In this document: positions 17,129 through 26,354 of the stretch, one piece after another
Layout: each line of letters starts with the position of its first letter
How positions within the stretch are numbered: position 1 is the stretch's first letter
Assembly (NCBI RefSeq): GCF_000341105.1
Contig: NZ_ANBB01000017.1
Span: 1-64,000, forward strand
Direction: 5' to 3'
Source: Nocardiopsis potens DSM 45234
GTDB taxonomy: Bacteria; Actinomycetota; Actinomycetes; Streptosporangiales; Streptosporangiaceae
Length of the DNA stretch: 64,000 nt
The notes under the pieces: model-generated
Database searches by the model: none
The model's input: only the letters and a program-made list of their open reading frames with translations
What the model was told of the DNA's origin: nothing
Translations under genes and position numbers: made by a program

Positions 17129-17452
17129 CGGAACACCGATAGCGGAGCGCGCGGACCGCGAGGTACGGCCAACCGGCGGAGGCCGTAAAGGCGGACCGGC
17201 CGCTCCCCGAGGAGAAGAAGCGCCGCCGCGCCGGAGACCGATCCGGCCCGGCGGCCCGAAAAAGGGGCCCTGACCGGGAAAGACCGGGCGGGGCCCCGAC
17301 CCGTTTCCGGTAATGGATTTCCGGCGCCGGGCCGAGGGTAGGAGACCGGGGGACGAGGAGTTTCCGCGGCCGGCGGCCGCCGGGGCCTCCGCAGCGAAGG
17401 GCCCCGGGCCTCCGGGCCCCGCGGACCACCGACCGGTCGAGGGAGGAACGGC
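17129..17452. other. Intergenic region with a GC hairpin
   Basis: No gene is seen. GGGGCCC and GGGGCCCC around 17266-17302 can fold on themselves or with each other and may end the Trp-repeat transcript. Confidence 0.4.
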
Positions 17453-18037
17453 GTGCCCGAGCACCCGGAGGCCGCACCCGGGCCGCAGCACCCCCGGCGT
17501 CCGCAGTTCCCGCGCGGCGCCGAATACCCCGAAGGGGAGGCCGCGCCCGGCGGCTACCAGGCACCGGACCCCGGCTACCTGCACGGCCCGCCCCGGCCGC
17601 CCGCGCCGCCCGCCGCCCCCGCGGACGCCCGGGCCGACGAGGAGCCCCGGGCCGCGGGGGAGCCGTTCCGGCGGGCCACCCGGGCGCGCCGCAAGCCCAT
17701 CCCGGCGATGCGCGGCGGCGGGCACGGCCGGCTGATCGCGGTGGCGGTGCTGTTCGTGATGGTCACCGGCGGGTCGGCGGACTACATCTCGTCCGGCTGG
17801 CGGGCCGCACTGCACCTGCTGTTCTGGGGCGGGGTGGCCGCGGCCGGGGTGATCACCGCCGTCCGCGAGGAGCGCAACGGCTGGGAGCCGTCGCCGCGCT
17901 GGGTGTGGCCGGCGGCCGCGGTCGGCGGGACCCTCCTCGCCGAACTGCTGATCGCGCTGTTCGGCTCACCGGCGATCATCGCCGGCTCGGTGGTGGTGGC
18001 CGGCCTCTTCCTCTTCCTGGTGATGCTGTTCGGCTGA
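17453..18037 (+). CDS. Membrane protein with Pro-rich N-terminus, unknown function
   Basis: A 194-residue protein. GTG 17453 has GGGAGG six nt upstream. Residues 1-80 are Pro/Ala/Gly/Glu-rich and probably disordered in the cytoplasm. A basic stretch (RRATRARRKPIPAMR) precedes four membrane helices: LIAVAVLFVMVTGGSADYI, ALHLLFWGGVAAAGVITAV, WVWPAAAVGGTLLAELLIAL and AGSVVVAGLFLFLVMLFG. I recognise no family. It converges with tatB, 23 bp away. Confidence 0.8.
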   Translation: MPEHPEAAPGPQHPRRPQFPRGAEYPEGEAAPGGYQAPDPGYLHGPPRPPAPPAAPADARADEEPRAAGEPFRRATRARRKPIPAMRGGGHGRLIAVAVLFVMVTGGSADYISSGWRAALHLLFWGGVAAAGVITAVREERNGWEPSPRWVWPAAAVGGTLLAELLIALFGSPAIIAGSVVVAGLFLFLVMLFG

Positions 18038-18060
18038 GCGGGCGCCCCGAGGCTTCCCGG

Positions 18061-18378
18061 TCAGGTGGCCTCGTCGTCGAACGGGGGACGCTTGCCGTTC
18101 AGCTGGGAGGCGGGGCGCCGGTCGCCGTCCTCGTCCTCCTCGGCCTCCCAGAAGTGCTTCTGCACGAAGCGCTTGGGGTTGAGGTCCTGGACGTCGAAGT
18201 CCTTGAACTCGGGGCCGAGCCCCTCGCGGAGGTCGTCCTTGGCGCTGTCGGCCATCCTGCGCAGCTGGCGGAGGACCCGCCCGACCTGCTGCGCGGCCTT
18301 GGGAAGCTGCTCCGGACCGAAGAGCAGAAGAGCGAGTACACCGAGGAGGACGAACTCCCCACCGCCGATGTTGAACAT
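18061..18378 (-). CDS. tatB: Sec-independent translocase protein TatB
   Basis: A 105-residue TatA/B-type subunit. ATG 18378 (MFNIGGGEFVLLGVLALLLF) is preceded by GGAAGG. The short N-terminal membrane helix ends in FGPEQLP, followed by the amphipathic helix KAAQQVGRVLRQLRRMAD and an acidic tail. The Glu near residue 8 and the FGPE hinge favour TatB (receptor complex with TatC) over TatA. tatA and tatC are not in the window, as in streptomycetes, where tatB is separate. Confidence 0.88.
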   Translation of the reverse strand: MFNIGGGEFVLLGVLALLLFGPEQLPKAAQQVGRVLRQLRRMADSAKDDLREGLGPEFKDFDVQDLNPKRFVQKHFWEAEEDEDGDRRPASQLNGKRPPFDDEAT

Positions 18379-18562
18379 GCCCTTCCTTCCCTCGGCCCCC
18401 GGCCTCACCTGCCGGTACCAGCAAACAGGTTAACCGCTCTCCAGGTCGCCCGGCACAGCGGACCGCCCCCGGGCCGGGAGCCCGGCCGCGGAGCGCGGCG
18501 GGCTAGTGTTGTCCGGTATGCCCACCCCGCCGCGCGGGCGGGAGACGGACGGGAGGAGCACG

Positions 18563-19411
18563 GTGCCGGAGCCGACGACGCGCGAGCGGGCCCAGCGGAT
18601 CGTCGAGTCGGGATGGTTCCGCAACGGGGTGATCGTCCTCATCCTGATCAACGCGGTCTCGCTGGGGATGGAGACCTACGAGGACCTGTTCACCGCCGCC
18701 CCCGACGTGTTCGCGGTCACCGAGGGCGTCTTCGTCGGGCTGTTCGCCGCGGAGCTGGCGCTCAAGGTGTACGCCCACGGCCGGTCCTTCTTCCGCGACC
18801 CGTGGAACTGGTTCGACGCGATCGTGGTGGGCATCGCCCTGGTGCCCTCGTCCGCGGGCTTCTCGGTGCTCCGGCTGCTGCGCATCCTGCGCATCCTCCG
18901 CCTGGTCAGCGTGGTCCCGCAGATGCGGCAGATCATCGGGGCGCTGTTCCGCTCGGTGCCGGGGATGAGCACGGTCATCGGTCTGCTGCTGATCACCGTC
19001 TACACCACCGCGGTGCTGGCCGAGAAGCTGTTCGAGGACGCCTCCCCGGAGTACTTCGGCGACCTGCACACCTCGCTGTACACCCTGTTCACCGTGCTGA
19101 CCACGGAGAACTGGCCGGACATCGCCGATTCGGTGGCCGAGGAGCACCCCTGGGCCCCGCTCTTCTTCGTCGGCTACATCGTGGTGACCGCGTTCATCCT
19201 GCTCAACCTGGTCATCGGGGTGATCGTCACCGCGCTGGAGGAGGAGGTGGAGGCGCAGCGCTGGCAGGAGGACCAGGAGCTGGAGCAGGAGCAGCACGAG
19301 GTGGTGCTGGACCGGCTGGAGGCCCTCTCCGAGCAGGTGGAGCGGCTGAGCCGGCAGGTGGCCGACCTCGGCGGGGAGACCGGGGCCGGAGGGGCCGCCC
19401 CCGGAAAGTGA
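18563..19411 (+). CDS. Voltage-gated cation channel, NaChBac-like
   Basis: A 282-residue six-helix channel subunit (expected tetramer). GTG 18563 has GGGAGGAG 5 nt upstream; earlier ATGs at 18518-18521 lack an SD. S4 is RLLRILRILRLV with arginines every third residue, the voltage sensor. The pore loop SLYTLFTVLTTENWPDI occupies the selectivity-filter position; NaChBac has TLESW, here TTENW, so ion selectivity may differ. S6 is VVTAFILLNLVIGVIVTAL, followed by a ~60-residue Glu/Gln coiled coil that would hold the tetramer together. Confidence 0.88.
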   Translation: MPEPTTRERAQRIVESGWFRNGVIVLILINAVSLGMETYEDLFTAAPDVFAVTEGVFVGLFAAELALKVYAHGRSFFRDPWNWFDAIVVGIALVPSSAGFSVLRLLRILRILRLVSVVPQMRQIIGALFRSVPGMSTVIGLLLITVYTTAVLAEKLFEDASPEYFGDLHTSLYTLFTVLTTENWPDIADSVAEEHPWAPLFFVGYIVVTAFILLNLVIGVIVTALEEEVEAQRWQEDQELEQEQHEVVLDRLEALSEQVERLSRQVADLGGETGAGGAAPGK

Positions 19412-19415
19412 AACA

Positions 19416-19444
19416 GCCCTCCGCCCGAGGAACGGGCGAAGGGC
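19416..19444. terminator. Bidirectional hairpin between channel gene and csp
   Basis: A 12-bp stem GCCCTCCGCCCG/CGGGCGAAGGGC with one mismatch and a 5-nt loop, starting 5 nt after the channel stop and lying 22 bp before the stop of the convergent cold-shock gene. Confidence 0.65.
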
Positions 19445-19466
19445 CGAGAATCGGAATCAGCAGCCG

Positions 19467-19670
19467 TCAGACGGACCGCACATTGGAAGCCTGCGGCCCC
19501 TTCGGGCCCTGGGTGATCTCGAACTCGACCGACTGGTTCTCTTCCAGGTTCCGGAAGCCGGTACCCGCGATCGCCGAGTAGTGAACGAACACGTCCGGGC
19601 CGCCGCCTTCAACGGCGATGAACCCGAAACCCTTCTCAGAGTTGAACCACTTCACGGTGCCCTGAGCCAT
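19467..19670 (-). CDS. Cold-shock domain protein (CspA family)
   Basis: A 67-residue OB-fold RNA/DNA chaperone. RNP1 is KGFGFIAV and RNP2 is VFVHYSAI; the start [15 protein letters not shown] is the usual actinobacterial form. The gene is preceded by ~275 bp without a gene up to the mannosyltransferase stop at 19948. The part nearest the start is suited to a long 5' leader as in other csp genes, but no defined structure is claimed. Confidence 0.96.
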   Translation of the reverse strand: MAQGTVKWFNSEKGFGFIAVEGGGPDVFVHYSAIAGTGFRNLEENQSVEFEITQGPKGPQASNVRSV

Positions 19671-19947
19671 TTGCTCTCCCTTTGGGGACTACAACGGGAC
19701 CGCACCCTGCTGGTCCCGGGTTGCCGAGCGCCCGTCCCGAGAGCCAACGCCCCGAACGACCAGCGCCCGCGTGAAGTTCCGCGAGGCGCCGAAGCATCCG
19801 TGAAACCACAACCGCAACCAGTGGTCGAGACTACCAGCAGACATCCGGGATGCCGAGACCTTTCCGGATGAAAATCCCGCTAAGGAAAAGTGGAATTTCA
19901 CCCCCTCGCCGGGCGTTGTTTTCCGGCGGTCCGAAGGGCCCGCGGGG

Positions 19948-21807
19948 TCACGCCCCGCCGCCGCTGCCGAAGATCCAGGTATCGAACCACATGCGCTCCC
20001 GCCACGCCTGATAAGGCAGCTGCTCCGCGCTGAGCACCGGGTACATGTAGGCGAAGTTGATGATCACCAGCAGCATCACCACGCCGAACACGATCCCGCC
20101 GAAGATCCGCCGCCCCGGCATGTACTCCGGGCCGGCCTCGTCGTCGCCCATCGCCAGCCCCAGCGCCAGCACCACCGCCAACACCAGGAACGGCAGGAAC
20201 GGCAGCGCGTAGAAGACGAACATGGTCCGGTCCGGGTAGGCGAACCAGGGCAGCCAGCCGGCGGCGACCGCCACCAGCACCGCGCCGGCCCGCCAGTCCC
20301 GGTAGACCAGCCACCAGCCGGCCATCACCACCAGCGCGATCACCGACAGCCACCACAGCGCCGGGGTGCCGATCGCCAGGATGGCCGAGGAGCACTTGGC
20401 GGCGCCGCACCCGGTCTGGTCGCCCTCGTAGAAGAACGCCACCGGCGTGCGCATCACGATCCACTCCCACGGCTTGGACGCGTAGTCGTGCGGCGCGTCC
20501 AGGGTGTTGTGGAACTGCATCATCTGCGCGTGGTAGTAGACCAGCCCGCGCACCGCGTCGATCGGCCCGGACAGCCAGTCCGGCAGCCGCTCCAGCGCGG
20601 GCGAGGGGTGCTCCGCGCCGTACTGCCGGGCGTAGCCGCCGGAGGTGGCGAACCAGCCGGCCCAGGAGGCCAGGTACACCCCGGCGGCGACCACCACGGT
20701 CTGCAGGAACGCCGGCACCGCGTCGAACAGCAGCCAGCACCGGAGCAGCAGGCTCCGGCGGAGCGCGAAGGCCAGCCCGACCCCGGAGAGCGCCAGCAGC
20801 ACCGCGGCCGCCACCGCCGGCCCCGCCCCCAGCGCTGCCCGGACCAGCGCGGCGAGGGCCGCGCCGACCAGTGCGCACAGCACCAGCAGCGCTGCGGTGC
20901 GCACCCGCAGCAGCAGCTCCCGGCCGGCCGCCGCCCCGCCCTGGGGGGCGCGGCCGGTGAGGATCGACGACCAGCGGCCGCCGCCGTCGCCGCGCTGCCC
21001 GGCGCTGCGCCGCGCCCCGAAGTCCCACGCCACGGTGAGCAGCCCGAACGCGGCGATGAAGAAGAGCGCGTTCCACTTGGTGGCCACCGCCATGCCGAAG
21101 CAGAGCCCGGCGGCCAGCCGCCACCAGCGCATCCCCAGCCAGGCCGCGGCGGGGTCGGCCAGCAGCCGCTCGCGCATCCGGTCCCGGTCCACCAGCAGGC
21201 AGGCGAACCCGGCCAGCACCCAGAAGGTCAGGAAGATGTCCACCATGGCGATCCGGCTCATGGTGAAGTGCAGGCCGTCCAGGGCGAGCAGCAGGCCCGC
21301 CGCGCAGCCCAGCAGCCAGGAGCGGGTCAGCCGGACCGCCACCCGGACCAGCACCAGCACCGACAGCGCGCCGAACAGGGCGGCGGCGAACCGCCACCCC
21401 TCGGGCGTCATGGAGTCGCCGAACGGGGTCAGGCCCCACAGCCTGTCGCCGAGGGCGATGACCCACTTGCCCATCGGCGGGTGCACGATGAAGTCGGCTC
21501 CGCCGGTCCACAGGTCGTGGCCGCCGCGGGCGAGCAGCTCGTCGGCGTTCTCCACGGTCTCGTGCTCATAGCCGAACCGGAGCAGGGAATAGGCGTCCTT
21601 GGCGTAATAGGTCTCGTCGAAGTAGATCGAGGGGGGCTCGCCGAGGCGGACGAACCGGAGCACGCCCGCGAAGACCGCGAGCAGTACGGCGCCCGCCCAT
21701 CCGGCCCATGCGGGGGTCGGCATCGGCGGGAGGTGCGGGCGCGCGGGCTCGGCGGAGGGGGGAGGGGCGGCGTGCTCCGCTCTGTAGGGCGGTGCGGTGG
21801 AGGTCAT
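19948..21807 (-). CDS. Polyprenyl-phosphate-mannose protein O-mannosyltransferase (PMT family)
   Basis: A 619-residue multi-pass membrane GT-C enzyme that moves mannose from polyprenyl-phosphate-mannose to secreted proteins. After a Pro-rich N-tail come helix 1 and the catalytic loop YFDETYYAKDAYSLL with the conserved Asp-Glu, then VHPPMGKWVIALGDRLWG, typical of bacterial Pmt. Some ten further hydrophobic helices follow, with an Arg/Gly insertion near residues 270-300. In streptomycetes Pmt is needed for glycoproteins and phage reception. ATG 21807 is divergent from rsmI, 95 bp away, so both promoters share that gap. Confidence 0.92.
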   Translation of the reverse strand: MTSTAPPYRAEHAAPPPSAEPARPHLPPMPTPAWAGWAGAVLLAVFAGVLRFVRLGEPPSIYFDETYYAKDAYSLLRFGYEHETVENADELLARGGHDLWTGGADFIVHPPMGKWVIALGDRLWGLTPFGDSMTPEGWRFAAALFGALSVLVLVRVAVRLTRSWLLGCAAGLLLALDGLHFTMSRIAMVDIFLTFWVLAGFACLLVDRDRMRERLLADPAAAWLGMRWWRLAAGLCFGMAVATKWNALFFIAAFGLLTVAWDFGARRSAGQRGDGGGRWSSILTGRAPQGGAAAGRELLLRVRTAALLVLCALVGAALAALVRAALGAGPAVAAAVLLALSGVGLAFALRRSLLLRCWLLFDAVPAFLQTVVVAAGVYLASWAGWFATSGGYARQYGAEHPSPALERLPDWLSGPIDAVRGLVYYHAQMMQFHNTLDAPHDYASKPWEWIVMRTPVAFFYEGDQTGCGAAKCSSAILAIGTPALWWLSVIALVVMAGWWLVYRDWRAGAVLVAVAAGWLPWFAYPDRTMFVFYALPFLPFLVLAVVLALGLAMGDDEAGPEYMPGRRIFGGIVFGVVMLLVIINFAYMYPVLSAEQLPYQAWRERMWFDTWIFGSGGGA

Positions 21808-21902
21808 CGCTGCTCTTATAGTCGATCGGAGACGGGCGGCCGCGGGTGGGGGCCGGCGGCCGGAGTAGTGCCAACCGTAGCGTCTATCAACGGGAGCGGT
21901 GT

Positions 21903-22784
21903 GTGACGGAGGGGGCGAGTGAGGGGCGGCGCGGAACGCTGACCCTGGCCGGGATCCCGATCGGCAACGGGGACGACGCCCAGCCGCGGCTGCTGGCCGC
22001 GATCGAGGGGGCCCGGCTGATCGCGGCGGAGGACACCCGCAGGCTGCGGCAGTTCGCCGCGCGGATGGGCGTCCGCCCGGGCGGCGAGGAGGGCGCGCGC
22101 ATCGTCTCCTACTACGACGCCAACGAGGCGCGGCGCGCCGCCGAGCTCCTCGCGGAGCTGGAGTCGGGGACCGACGTGCTGCTGGTGACCGACGCCGGGA
22201 TGCCGGGCGTGTCCGACCCGGGGTACCGGCTGGTGGCGGCCTGCGCCGAGGCCGGGGTGCGGGTCACCGCGATCCCCGGGCCGTCCGCGGTGACCACCGC
22301 CCTGGTGCTCTCCGGGCTGCCCACGGACCGGTTCTGCTTCGAGGGCTTCCCGCCGCGCAAGGGCCGGGTCCGGCACTTCGCCGAGCTCGCCGCCGAGCGG
22401 CGCACCATGGTCTTCTTCGAGAGCCCGCACCGGCTGGCCGGCACCCTGGAGGCGATGGCCGAGGCGTTCGGCGCCGACCGCCCGGCGGCGGTCTGCCGCG
22501 AGCTCACCAAGACCTACGAGGAGGTCCGCCGGGGCCCGCTGGGCGAGCTGGCCGAGTGGGCCCGCGGCACGGTCAAGGGCGAGATCAGCGTGGTGGTCGG
22601 CGGGGCGCCCGCGGCGGCCCCCGCCCGGGCCCCGGAGGACCTGGCCGCGGCGGTCGCCGAGCGCGAGGCCGCCGGCGTCCCGCGGAAGCAGGCCATCCAG
22701 GAGGTCGCCAAGGAGGCCGGCGTGCCCAAGCGCGAGGTCTACGCCCTGGTGCACAACCCGCCCGCCGCAGACGGCGAGGACTGA
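21903..22784 (+). CDS. rsmI: 16S rRNA (cytidine-1402-2'-O)-methyltransferase
   Basis: A 293-residue SAM-dependent methyltransferase of the tetrapyrrole-methylase fold. The GTG at 21903 lies ~10 nt after GGGAG. Motifs are LAGIPIGNGDDAQPR (usual form TPIGNLxD), LIAAEDTRRLRQF, LLVTDAGMPGVSDPGYRLV and IPGPSAVTTALVLSGLP. FFESPHRLAGTLEAM and CRELTKTYEEVRRG complete the RsmI signature. A perfect 66-bp palindrome follows the stop by 22 bp. Confidence 0.95.
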   Translation: MTEGASEGRRGTLTLAGIPIGNGDDAQPRLLAAIEGARLIAAEDTRRLRQFAARMGVRPGGEEGARIVSYYDANEARRAAELLAELESGTDVLLVTDAGMPGVSDPGYRLVAACAEAGVRVTAIPGPSAVTTALVLSGLPTDRFCFEGFPPRKGRVRHFAELAAERRTMVFFESPHRLAGTLEAMAEAFGADRPAAVCRELTKTYEEVRRGPLGELAEWARGTVKGEISVVVGGAPAAAPARAPEDLAAAVAEREAAGVPRKQAIQEVAKEAGVPKREVYALVHNPPAADGED

Positions 22785-22806
22785 GGCACCGGGGCCTCCC
22801 CCCTTC

Positions 22807-22872
22807 CCGATGATCTTGACGTTGCGGGGGTATCGGAGCGCTCCGATACCCCCGCAACGTCAAGATCATCGG
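22807..22872. repeat. Perfect 66-bp palindrome, copy 2 of the repeat family
   Basis: All 33 base pairs of the dyad match with no loop; the centre is GGAGCGCTCC and the outer arm reads CCGATGATCTTGACGTTGCG. It is identical to copy 4 (40921) except that the GTATC/GATAC pair here is GTGTC/GACAC there. It lies between the convergent ends of rsmI and secDF, so it may act as a two-way terminator. Confidence 0.95.
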
Positions 22873-22972
22873 AGGGCTCGGCGGCCTGCGGAAACGGGGG
22901 AGCCCCGGCCGGGCGTCCGGCCGGGGCTCCCCGGGGTGCAGGGCCCGCCCCGGGAAGGGCGGGCCGGGCGGG

Positions 22973-25597
22973 TCAGACGACCGCGCCGTCGCTCTGCTCC
23001 CGGGCCGTGCGCAGGTCCTTGCGCTGCTTGGCCTTCTTCTCCTTGACCACGTGCGGCGGCGGCGTCTTGTCGAACCGCTGCATCCACTCCGCCAGCGGCA
23101 CCGCCACGAAGACGGTCGAGAACACCCCGACCACCAGGCCGACCAGCATCGCGATGGAGAAGTCGCGCAGCGTGGAACCGCCGAGCAGGGTCAGCGCCGC
23201 CAGGATGAACACGCCGCCGATCGTGGTGTTCACGGTACGCGGCACGGTGTTCAGCACCGCCAGGTTGGCGATCTTGCGGAAGGGCGAAGAGGCGTCCTTC
23301 GCCCATTCGTCCCTGACCCGGTCGAACACCACCACCGTGTCGTTGACCGCGAAGCCGATGACGCTCAGCAGGGCGGCCAGGAACACGCCGTCGATCGGCT
23401 TGCCCAGCCACACGAACAGGCCGATGACCGAGGTGAGCGTGACCGCCAGGGACAGCATCGCGGAGACGCCGAAGGACCAGCGGAACCGCCACGCCAGGTA
23501 GATCATCTGCAGCACCAGCGCGGCCACCAGCGCCAGCAGCGCCTTGTTGCGCAGCTCGTCGCCGAGGCTCGGGCCGATGTTCTCGTCGCTGATCCGCTCG
23601 GCGCCGCCGGCCGCCTCGCCCAGCGCGTCCTGCACCCGCTGCGCCTCGGTGTCGTCGATCGGGCCGGTGCGCACCGCGATGTCGCCGTCGCCGGACTCCT
23701 GCACCACCGCGCTGGGCTGGCCGCCCTCCTCGGCGACCGTCTGCCGGGCCTCGGTGACGCTGATCTGCTCCTGGGTGGCGAAGTCCATGACCCGGCCGCC
23801 GGTGAACTCGACGCCGAAGTTGGGCGGGCGCACCACGATGCCGATCACCGTGGCGACGACGACCAGCGCGGCCACGGACAGGCCGACCTTGCCGAACCGC
23901 ATCAGGTCCGGGCTGCGGTCCACCAGCCACTGCCGGACCTTGCTGTACCGGGAGATGCCGCTCAGGCCCGGGTGCTTGCGCACCACTGCGCGGCGCACCG
24001 CCCACTCGCACAGCACCCGCGCGATGACCAGTGCGGAGACCATCGAGGCGATGGTGCCCAGGCCCAGCGTGACGCCGAAGCCCTGTACCGTGCCCGAGGC
24101 CAGGAAGAACAGCAGCGCGGCCGCGATGAGCGTGGTGATGTTGGTGTCCAGCACCGCGCTCCACGCCTTCTGCGTGCCGGCCACGAAGGCCTTCTGCAGG
24201 TTGGGCGGGATCGCCCGGCGGCGGCGCCGGGACAGCACCCCGGCCTCGGCCTGCTTGGCCTCCGCCTCGGTGGCGTCGGCCATGCCGGCCGACTTGTTGG
24301 CGTCGTAGACCTTCTGCTGCTGCCGGTACTCCTCCCTGGCGCGTTCGAAGATCAGTACGTTGGCGTCGATCGCCATGCCGATGGCCAGCACGAAGCCGGC
24401 CAGGCCGGGCAGGGTGAGGGTGGCCCCCAGCGCCACCAGTGCCGCGTAGGCGATCAGGGTGTAGCAGGCCAGCGCGATCGAGGCCAGGAAGCCGACCAGG
24501 CGGTAGGCGACGGTGATGTAGAGCGCGGTCAGCGCGATGCCGATGGCGCCCGCGATGAAGCTGGCCTTGATGGCGTCGGCGCCCAGGGTCGGGCCGACGG
24601 TCTGGCGCTGGATCTCGGTGACCGGCAGCGGCAGCGAGCCGCCCTCGATCAGCACCGCCAGCTCCTTGGCGCTCTCGTCGTCGAACGAGCCGGTGATGGT
24701 GGTCCGCCCGCCGGTCTGGCCGCCCGGGCAGCTGTCCGCCGACACCTCCGGCGAGGAGATGATCTGGTCGTCCAGGACGATCGCGATCCGCCGCTGCGGG
24801 GTGCCCATGTCGGCGTCGCAGGCCTTCTGGGTGACCTCGGTCCACTTGTCCCGGCCGTCACCGCGGAACTCGACGTTGACCTGCCAGTTCTGCCGGGTCG
24901 CCTGGTCCAGCACCGCCTCGGCGCTGGAGATCTGGTCGCCCTTGATCTCGGTCGGGCCGAGCTGCAGCATCTGCCCCTGCTCGTCCGGCAGGGTCGTCTT
25001 GATCTCGCCGGGGTCCGGGGCCGAGGTGTCCGGCGCCGGGGGAGTGGCCCCCTCGCCCTCGGCGGGCTGCTCGCCGCCCTCCTCGGAGCCCCCGCCGTCG
25101 CCGCCCTCGTCCTTGCCGTCGGAGGGGGCCCGGGCCTCGTCGGCCGGCGGGTTGGCGCTGTCGCCGCCCATGCCCGGGATGCCGCCCATGCCGGGCATGC
25201 CGCCCATTCCGCCCTGCGGCGCCTCGGCGCCCAGCACCCGGTGCACGGTGAGCTGGGCGGTCTGGCCGATGATCTCGGCGGCCTCGGTCGGGTCCTGGAC
25301 GCCCGGGAGCTCGACGATGATCCGGTCCTCACCGGACCGGGACATGGTCGCCTCGGAGACGCCGAGCGAGTCGATGCGCTGGCGGAGCACCTCGATCACC
25401 TTGTCGGTGTTCTCGGCGTTCGCCTCGACGTTGCCGTCCTCGCTGTCCTGGGTCTGCAGGACGATCTGGGTGCCGCCGCTGAGGTCGAGCCCCAGCTTCG
25501 GCGGCAGGAACCACCCGGCGGCGAACGCGCCGAGCACGATGACGAGGGAGATGATGCCGCGCAGCCAGCGCGACCCCGCTCCCTGTTGAGTTGACAA
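22973..25597 (-). CDS. secDF: Fused protein-export membrane protein SecDF
   Basis: An 874-residue fusion of SecD and SecF that uses the proton gradient to help Sec export. The SecD half begins with a TM helix and LGLDLSGGTQIVLQT. A Met/Gly-rich insertion near residue 125-140 (GGMGGMPGMGG) and an acidic linker interrupt the first periplasmic domain. GMAIDANVLIFERAREE marks the SecD membrane core. The SecF half has GVEFTGGRVMDF and VNDTVVVFDRVRDEW. Start: TTG at 25597 has GAGAGG 7 nt upstream and is preferred; an in-frame GTG at 25612 lacks an SD. No yajC is near, matching the stand-alone SecDF that some actinomycetes carry besides separate secD and secF. Confidence 0.93.
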   Translation of the reverse strand: MSTQQGAGSRWLRGIISLVIVLGAFAAGWFLPPKLGLDLSGGTQIVLQTQDSEDGNVEANAENTDKVIEVLRQRIDSLGVSEATMSRSGEDRIIVELPGVQDPTEAAEIIGQTAQLTVHRVLGAEAPQGGMGGMPGMGGIPGMGGDSANPPADEARAPSDGKDEGGDGGGSEEGGEQPAEGEGATPPAPDTSAPDPGEIKTTLPDEQGQMLQLGPTEIKGDQISSAEAVLDQATRQNWQVNVEFRGDGRDKWTEVTQKACDADMGTPQRRIAIVLDDQIISSPEVSADSCPGGQTGGRTTITGSFDDESAKELAVLIEGGSLPLPVTEIQRQTVGPTLGADAIKASFIAGAIGIALTALYITVAYRLVGFLASIALACYTLIAYAALVALGATLTLPGLAGFVLAIGMAIDANVLIFERAREEYRQQQKVYDANKSAGMADATEAEAKQAEAGVLSRRRRRAIPPNLQKAFVAGTQKAWSAVLDTNITTLIAAALLFFLASGTVQGFGVTLGLGTIASMVSALVIARVLCEWAVRRAVVRKHPGLSGISRYSKVRQWLVDRSPDLMRFGKVGLSVAALVVVATVIGIVVRPPNFGVEFTGGRVMDFATQEQISVTEARQTVAEEGGQPSAVVQESGDGDIAVRTGPIDDTEAQRVQDALGEAAGGAERISDENIGPSLGDELRNKALLALVAALVLQMIYLAWRFRWSFGVSAMLSLAVTLTSVIGLFVWLGKPIDGVFLAALLSVIGFAVNDTVVVFDRVRDEWAKDASSPFRKIANLAVLNTVPRTVNTTIGGVFILAALTLLGGSTLRDFSIAMLVGLVVGVFSTVFVAVPLAEWMQRFDKTPPPHVVKEKKAKQRKDLRTAREQSDGAVV

Positions 25598-25675
25598 TGG
25601 ACTACCTCTCACGGTGGCGGATCACGGAACGGCGTTCGGGCCGCCGGCGCCGGGCGGTGCTCGGCCGGGCACCCG

Positions 25676-26107
25676 TCAGGCGGCGGTGCGGCCCTGCGGG
25701 GCGCCGGGCGGCGCGCGCCCCAGCGGCAGCTCCGACGCCTCCGACTCGCCGTGCGGGTCCAGCCGCGCCGGCGGTGCGGCGGACCGCCACGATCCGCCGA
25801 GGTCGGGAAGGACCGGCCGGTCCGGCGCGTACCCGTCGGGCAGGTCCCGCGGCCCGCCCTTGGCCGCCGGCAGCGCGGCGGCGCCCTGGTCGGCCTGGAC
25901 CAGCAGCCCGTGGCCGCGCGGGCCGACCAGGAAGCCGAACCAGGGGGGCCGCTCGTGCGCGGCCGCCCCCTCGGCGGCGTCCGCGGGCGGCCCGGCGGAG
26001 TGCGGCGCCCCCGCCCCGGCCGGTGCGCCGGGCGGCGGCGGTGCGCCGAGGACCAGCAGGAGCGCGGCCACGGCGGCGGCGAGCACACGGGAAACCGTGG
26101 GGACCAC
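25676..26107 (-). CDS. Small secreted protein, unknown function
   Basis: A 143-residue protein with a GTG start at 26107 and AGGAGG eight nt upstream. The N-terminus VPTVSRVLAAAVAALLLVLG is a signal peptide; the following Pro/Ala/Gly-rich stretch makes the cleavage site uncertain. A short ordered segment (PPWFGFLVGPRGHGLLVQAD) is followed by a variable, acidic and Pro-rich tail. No lipobox, no cysteine and no family recognised. It is 78 bp upstream of secDF on the same strand and could share its transcript. Confidence 0.65.
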   Translation of the reverse strand: MVPTVSRVLAAAVAALLLVLGAPPPPGAPAGAGAPHSAGPPADAAEGAAAHERPPWFGFLVGPRGHGLLVQADQGAAALPAAKGGPRDLPDGYAPDRPVLPDLGGSWRSAAPPARLDPHGESEASELPLGRAPPGAPQGRTAA

Positions 26108-26342
26108 CGCCTTCGCCTCCTGGGATCGCCGTGCGCCGCGGTCCGCGGCGCGACCCGGGGCGCGCCCGCTCCCGCGGCGGCGGGGCGGTGCGGTGCGGCG
26201 GAGCCGCTCGGCCCGGACCTTCCCGCCACCCTACCGAGCCGGGGCGCCCGCCGACGAGGGGCGGACGGAGGGCTGCGGACGGCGGCGCGCCGGGCCGTCC
26301 ACAGGGACCGGAAAACCGTGCGAAGCCGACCGCCGCCCCCTT

Positions 26343-26348
26343 TAGTCT
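26343..26348 (+). promoter_or_regulatory. Candidate -10 box of metG, leaderless start
   Basis: TAGTCT fits TANNNT and ends 6 nt before the metG ATG at 26355; no Shine-Dalgarno is seen before that codon. The -35 is not clear. Confidence 0.5.
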
Positions 26349-26354
26349 TGTGGC

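Noticed and set aside
23051-25594. Open plus-strand frame of 847 codons opposite secDF
   Set aside because: It is His/Arg/Gly/Leu-rich with no motif and wholly antisense to secDF.
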